A DNA stretch of 26,835 nt from JABFSC01 sp031389045 (GTDB taxonomy: Bacteria > Desulfobacterota > Binatia > Bin18). The position numbers and the translations under genes were made by a program. This document shows, piece after piece, positions 22,955 through 26,835 of the stretch (position 1 is its first letter; each line of letters begins with the position of its first letter). The notes under the pieces were generated by a model. The model did no database searches and was not told the DNA's origin. It saw only the letters and a program-made list of their open reading frames with translations. The stretch is taken from assembly GCA_031389045.1 (NCBI GenBank), contig JANMSE010000148.1:1-26835 (forward strand), read 5' to 3'.

Positions 22955-25194
22955 TCGCGGTGTGGAAAACAATCTTGTTGCTGATTGTGCTCTGTGTCTG
23001 TCCACCAACCTGGGCGCAGGAGCAACCAAGTCCAGCCCAGCCCGAAGAAGACGAACAGGTGCGGGTCAAAGGCGACGCGCTCAGCTACGAAGAACAAAGC
23101 AATGTGGTCTCGGCGACCGGGAATGTCGTGGTCACCAAAGGGCAAACGACGCTGTCGGCTGACAAAATCAGCGTCAATCGCGACACCAATACGCTTGATG
23201 CGCGCGGCAATGTTGAACTGAACGATACGCGTGGTCAGGTCGAGGCGGACGCATTACAGATGGAAATGGAGAATGAAACTGGCACGATCACCAACGGCAC
23301 GGTGACGTTGCCGCGCAATCAATATGTGCTGACCGGCAAGGAGCTGAAAAAATCCTACGGGCAAACGTATCATATTAAAGATGGTGCCTTCACGACCTGT
23401 GACTGCGATAAGGATTTCGACAAAGCGGATTGGAGCATCGGCGCGAGCACCATTGACGTGGCTCTCCGTGGGATGGGGACGATCCGCCACGGCGTGCTGC
23501 GTGTCCGCGGGCTGCCGGTGCTGTACGTGCCCTATGCGTTCGTCCCGGTCAATAATGACCGTCAGAGTGGCTTCTTGTTTCCCAACTATGGGTTTTCGAG
23601 TAAACGCGGATTCGTGTGGCAGCAACCGTTCTATTGGGCGATCAACAAAAGCTATGACGCGACCATCACCACGGACCTGGAGACCGCCGCGCGCATTGGG
23701 GCGTGGGGCGAGTTTCGCTACGCGCCTAATGAACAAACCGAAGGCGTGCTCGCGGCTTCCTATTTTAATGAACAGATTCGTGGGCCAGCGACGACGACGG
23801 GGCCGATTAACCGCTGGAGTGTGACGGGCGTGCATCGCCAGCTCCTGGCCCAAGATTTTCGCGCGTATGGTGATTTCTTCTTTGTGAGCGACGACCAGTT
23901 CTTGCGTGAAATTAGTCATCGTGCCTTGAATCTCAAATCGTCGTTGGAGCTGGATGACTGGGACCTGCGTACTCGGCGGTTCACCGACTCGCGCGCGGGT
24001 GGCGTGAAGACCTGGCGCAATGCGTTGCTGCGCGGGGAAGCGCGCTATTATCAAGATCTTCAAGACCTGCCGTTGGCTGACGACTATACCTTCCAGACCT
24101 TACCGCGTGTGCAGTTCCGCACGCAGCATGTGTGGAAGGATCGCGTCGAACTAGGCCTGTCCGTGGACGGCGCGAATTTCTATCGTAATCAGGGGTATGC
24201 GGGGCAACGCCTCGACATCGCGCCGTCGGTGGCCGTGCCGTTTCATCTGGGGAACTATCTGTACGGCTCGGTGAAGGCGACGGGACGTGAGACGATCTAT
24301 CACATGACCTCGGAAGACCTGGGGAGTCCGGAGCTGACGGAGTCTGGTCGGTTGCGGGGCGACCGCACGCGCGAGACCGTGCAACTCCGGGCTGAACTTG
24401 GCACCCGGTTGTCGCGGGTCTTCAATCTCCACTGGGGACGACTGCGACAGCTTCAACATGTGATCGAACCACAAGTGAGTTATTCGTATGTGCCCGCGGT
24501 CCATCAGCAACACGATTTACCGTTGTACGATTCGCTGGACCGCATCAATCGTCGCAATCTCTTTGTCTATGGATTCTCCAATCGGGTGTTGGGCAAATTC
24601 GCCACGACGCCCGAGGCGGGAGCCGGTGACAAGCCCTCCGCGCCAACGACGGAGGTGCGGGAACTGGCGCGGTTCTCGGTCACCCATGCCTACGATTCTT
24701 CTCGCTTCATTGGTCGTAAGAAGGAGCATTTTTCCGACATGGACATCAACGCGCGACTGACGCCGCTGCCCTACACCACGTTTACCGTGGACTCCACGTA
24801 TGATGTCGCGCGCGGCGATGTGACGATGGCTCGGCTGAGTGCGTCCTTGAGCGATCCCCGGCCACTGCCGGCCACCGCGCCGTTGTTGGAGCATGTGCAA
24901 CGACGCACGACGCTCGGTGTCTCGTACCGGACGATCACCGACCGTCTCCTGAAAGAGATGAACGCTTATGCGGTGATCCGGTTGAATGAATATATCACGG
25001 GGGCCTACTTCGGGCGCTACGATTTCAACGCGCAGTCGTTTATTGGCAATCGCTACTACCTCCGTTTCATTTCGCCGCAGGACTGCTGGTATGTTGATCT
25101 CGGGTTGATTGATAAAGTCAATCCCAAAGAGTTTGAGTTTCGGTTCCTGATCACCTTCGTGGGGCTGAGTTCCTCAAGTCGATCGGCGTTTTGA
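22948..25194 (+). CDS. lptD: LPS-assembly protein LptD
   Basis: Encodes 748 residues of the outer-membrane barrel that, with the lipoprotein LptE, inserts LPS into the outer leaflet. A signal peptide covers residues 1-23 with likely cleavage after TWA. An OstA/LptA-like beta-jellyroll follows (about 38-150), and the rest is the barrel with many alternating aromatic strands. Mature cysteines are only C151, C153 and C713, against four in E. coli, enough for a reduced disulfide pattern. The start is GTG 22948 with GGAGGAG very close upstream. GTG 22960 is an alternative that keeps the signal peptide. Confidence 0.93.
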   Translation: MLIAVWKTILLLIVLCVCPPTWAQEQPSPAQPEEDEQVRVKGDALSYEEQSNVVSATGNVVVTKGQTTLSADKISVNRDTNTLDARGNVELNDTRGQVEADALQMEMENETGTITNGTVTLPRNQYVLTGKELKKSYGQTYHIKDGAFTTCDCDKDFDKADWSIGASTIDVALRGMGTIRHGVLRVRGLPVLYVPYAFVPVNNDRQSGFLFPNYGFSSKRGFVWQQPFYWAINKSYDATITTDLETAARIGAWGEFRYAPNEQTEGVLAASYFNEQIRGPATTTGPINRWSVTGVHRQLLAQDFRAYGDFFFVSDDQFLREISHRALNLKSSLELDDWDLRTRRFTDSRAGGVKTWRNALLRGEARYYQDLQDLPLADDYTFQTLPRVQFRTQHVWKDRVELGLSVDGANFYRNQGYAGQRLDIAPSVAVPFHLGNYLYGSVKATGRETIYHMTSEDLGSPELTESGRLRGDRTRETVQLRAELGTRLSRVFNLHWGRLRQLQHVIEPQVSYSYVPAVHQQHDLPLYDSLDRINRRNLFVYGFSNRVLGKFATTPEAGAGDKPSAPTTEVRELARFSVTHAYDSSRFIGRKKEHFSDMDINARLTPLPYTTFTVDSTYDVARGDVTMARLSASLSDPRPLPATAPLLEHVQRRTTLGVSYRTITDRLLKEMNAYAVIRLNEYITGAYFGRYDFNAQSFIGNRYYLRFISPQDCWYVDLGLIDKVNPKEFEFRFLITFVGLSSSSRSAF

Positions 25195-25209
25195 GCGCTC
25201 GGTGAGATC

Positions 25210-25707
25210 ATGGCTGTGATGGAATCCACCGCGCTTTTCCCAGCTTCTCTTCTGGCGGAACGTCTCGCGTCATTACGCCGCGCGGGACAACGGATCGTCT
25301 TCACCAACGGTTGCTTCGACCTGTTACATCCAGGGCATCTGCACACCCTGACCCAAGCGAAAGCGCTCGGCGATGTGCTGGTGGTGGCGATCAATAGTGA
25401 TGCCTCGGTGAAGCGGTTGAAAGGCGACCAGCGGCCAATCCTCAATCAAGAGGAACGGGCGGTGATGTTGTCGGCGCTGGCCGTGGTTGATTACGTGACG
25501 ATGTTCGCGGAAGACACCCCACTCGAAGTGATTCGCCTCTTGTTACCTGACGTGCTCGTGAAAGGAGGCGACTGGGGCGTTGACGCCGTTGTTGGGCGGG
25601 ATGTCGTCGAAGCGCATGGTGGACAAGTCGTGTTGATTCCCTATCAAGCGGGATTTTCCACGACTGACATTATTGAGCGGATCATGGCGGCACAGGCGAA
25701 ACGCTAA
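25210..25707 (+). CDS. rfaE2: D-glycero-beta-D-manno-heptose 1-phosphate adenylyltransferase
   Basis: Encodes 165 residues of a nucleotidyltransferase corresponding to the C-terminal half of E. coli HldE. It makes ADP-heptose for the LPS inner core. The N-terminal GCFDLLHPGH contains the HxGH motif (H40-H43). INSDASVKRLKG and GFSTTDIIERI are also typical of the family. The kinase half (RfaE1) is not adjacent. It begins 15 bp after lptD, so the pair links LPS core synthesis and export. ATG 25219 is a possible alternative start. An antisense group II intron ends almost at its stop codon. Confidence 0.93.
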   Translation: MAVMESTALFPASLLAERLASLRRAGQRIVFTNGCFDLLHPGHLHTLTQAKALGDVLVVAINSDASVKRLKGDQRPILNQEERAVMLSALAVVDYVTMFAEDTPLEVIRLLLPDVLVKGGDWGVDAVVGRDVVEAHGGQVVLIPYQAGFSTTDIIERIMAAQAKR

Positions 25708-25827
25708 ATCGGTAGGGTCGAGAGCTGGCGCGGTGCTCCGCAGGTTGGACCTATCTGTTGCTCCCCGTTTCCTCTGGGAGTGCCTCACGAGTCCGACCGT
25801 AAGCCCGTTTCCAGCCCCCGCCCGTTC

Positions 25828-25860
25828 AAACGCAGCATGCGGATTTCCCGCACTGCGCTT
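25828..25860 (-). ncRNA. Group II intron catalytic domain V
   Basis: On the minus strand the 33 bases fold as AAGCGCAG paired with CTGCGTTT (8 pairs, one G-U), a two-base TG bulge on the 3' side, a five-pair TGCGG/CCGCA stem and a GAAAT loop. This is the layout of domain V. It includes AGC near the 5' end, the position of the catalytic triad, and a GAAA-type loop. It lies 32 bases after the maturase stop codon, as expected. Assignment rests on shape and order, not on a covariance search. Confidence 0.75.
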
Positions 25861-25892
25861 TCCTGTGCGTTTCGCACCAAGGGTTATGGAGC

Positions 25893-26835
25893 CTATCGAC
25901 CTGGGCGCGCTTTCTGCGGCAGAGGTGGCCGGTGAATTCGGTAGTCGTTAAAGAGCCCGAGTTCCTCGTACACCCACCGTAGACTCCCCCTCTTCCAGCC
26001 GAAGCCTGGGCGTTTCTTGCCCCGCCTCACGTGGCGCCGAATCTTCTTTTCCACCCACTGCCGCATGAAGTCACAGCAGGGACCCGAGTAGCCGATGCGC
26101 AAGTAGTTGCCCCCCCCCCGTAGGATCGGAGTAATCACTTTGATAATCCGCTCCACGGGTTGGGATTGCCCGCGGCGGAACTCCTCTGTGAGCTTGCGTA
26201 CCACCGCCGTGCGCCTCTTCAGCTTGGGGGTGTAGTGCGGTCGCCAGACCCCGCGCCGCGAACGAATGCGACGGAAGTCGAATCCGAGGAATCCGAAGCG
26301 CTCCCCTTTCGCCAGCTCCACGAGCCGGCTCTTCTCTTCCTTGATCTCGACACCGAGTTTGCCCACTTCCTCGCGCAGGCGTTTCTCCACGGCTCTGAGC
26401 AGCCAGTCATGCCGCGGGCACGAGTCCCCCAGGAGCACCAGGTCATCGGCGAACCGCGCGTACTCGACGAAGGGGTACTGCCCCTCGCGCGTCGTGGCCT
26501 TCGCCCGCTCTAGCCTCCCATCGACCTCGGTGAGGGAGAGGTTGCTGAGTACGGGAGCAATCACGCCGCCCTGGGGGACCCCTCTCTTCCCAGAGGCTTT
26601 CAGGATCATCGCCAGCAGGTGCATGATCTCATCATCGGCGACCCGCCGCGCCACCTTCTCCAACAGCACCGCATGGCGGACTGTGTCGCAGGAGGCTCTC
26701 AGGTCGATGTCGAGGACTCGGGTCTTGCCCTCCGCGATGGCCTGCGCCACTCGGGTGACCGCTTGATGGGCTGTCCGCTTGGGCCGGTAGCCAAACGAAC
26801 CGTCTTGGAAGTCGGCCTCGAAGATCGGCTCCAGG
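25893..26835 (-). CDS. ltrA: Group II intron reverse transcriptase/maturase (5' end missing)
   Basis: The frame is open from the right edge (first full codon at 26834) to TAG at 25893-25895, giving 313 residues. Motifs in order are LEPIFEADFQDGSFGYRPKR, the first catalytic aspartate in VLDIDLRASCD, GVPQGGVIAPVLSNLSL, YARFADDLVLL (FADD at 26442-26453), KSRLVEL and FGFLGFDFRR. The maturase X domain follows, with KKIRRHVRRGK, GFGWKRG and GLFNDYR. The GTG at 26750 is internal, not a start. Odd points are ASCD where relatives have AYFD or similar, and ILRGGGNY where relatives have RGWVNY, the latter at a ten-base homopolymer. It is either a divergent or a decaying copy. Confidence 0.88.
   Translation of the reverse strand, partial: LEPIFEADFQDGSFGYRPKRTAHQAVTRVAQAIAEGKTRVLDIDLRASCDTVRHAVLLEKVARRVADDEIMHLLAMILKASGKRGVPQGGVIAPVLSNLSLTEVDGRLERAKATTREGQYPFVEYARFADDLVLLGDSCPRHDWLLRAVEKRLREEVGKLGVEIKEEKSRLVELAKGERFGFLGFDFRRIRSRRGVWRPHYTPKLKRRTAVVRKLTEEFRRGQSQPVERIIKVITPILRGGGNYLRIGYSGPCCDFMRQWVEKKIRRHVRRGKKRPGFGWKRGSLRWVYEELGLFNDYRIHRPPLPQKARPGR

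Larger units (their letters stand above)
25708..26835 (-). mobile_element. Group II intron, 3' part (partial)
   Basis: Read on the minus strand, this stretch contains most of an intron-encoded reverse transcriptase/maturase and then a domain V-like hairpin, the order expected for the 3' half of a bacterial group II intron. No HNH endonuclease domain follows the maturase. The left boundary is uncertain. Intron ends of the AY type are possible at 25712 or 25708, so it stops within a few bases of the rfaE2 stop codon. The 185 bp between the maturase stop and rfaE2 otherwise hold only structured intron RNA; I could not resolve domain VI. Domains I-III lie beyond the right edge. Confidence 0.85.

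Noticed and set aside
22311..24063. Long minus-strand open frames opposite the folC end and lptD
   Set aside because: Arg/Pro/His-rich shadow translations of the real genes with no motifs.
25893..26835. Reverse transcriptase as part of a retron, diversity-generating element or defence system
   Set aside because: The C-terminal maturase X domain and the following domain V hairpin identify it as a group II intron protein. No template repeat, variable gene or retron RNA is seen.
1..26835. CRISPR array, tRNA or rRNA genes
   Set aside because: No regularly spaced direct repeats, no tRNA cloverleaf and no rRNA sequence were recognised in any gap. All gaps are under 200 bp.

Overview
This window is a bacterial chromosomal segment from a Gram-negative with an LPS outer membrane: it carries lptD (LPS export to the outer membrane) and a heptose cytidylyltransferase. 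Gene order and moderately high GC look like an uncultured deltaproteobacterial, Binatota or Methylomirabilota-like lineage. That placement is impression only; no ribosomal RNA or marker search was possible. Except for the antisense element at the right end, every gene is on the + strand and packed with gaps of a few bases or short overlaps.

Region 1 (1-15155) is a continuous tuf - S10 - spc - alpha ribosomal superoperon. It runs: end of tuf, rpsJ, rplC, rplD, rplW, rplB, rpsS, rplV, rpsC, rplP, rpmC, rpsQ, rplN, rplX, rplE, rpsN (zinc type), rpsH, rplF, rplR, rpsE, rpmD, rplO, secY, adk, map, rpmJ, rpsM, rpsK, rpsD, rpoA, rplQ. infA, often found between map and rpmJ, is absent. Spacing is tight up to map. 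It widens to 33-72 bp from rpmJ onward, and several of these wider junctions hold short inverted repeats. A very strong intrinsic terminator closes the run after rplQ.

Region 2 (15184-25707) is a second compact block: a membrane-anchored SPOR-domain protein, trpD, trpC, trpF, trpB, trpA, accD, folC, lptD and rfaE2. It covers the steps from anthranilate to tryptophan, one subunit of acetyl-CoA carboxylase, folate polyglutamylation, LPS insertion and ADP-heptose synthesis. trpE and trpG are not here. The only larger gap (accD-folC, 178 bp) contains a likely dispersed palindromic repeat.

Region 3 (about 25708-26835) lies on the minus strand and is the 3' part of a group II intron: most of its reverse transcriptase/maturase gene, then a recognisable catalytic domain V, ending almost at the rfaE2 stop codon. 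Several normally conserved maturase residues are changed. The 5' part lies beyond the window.

I found no sign of a new defence, biosynthetic or mobile system. The items most worth checking are the altered intron maturase, the hairpins around rpsK/rpsD/rpoA, the SPOR gene heading the trp operon, and the repeat before folC.
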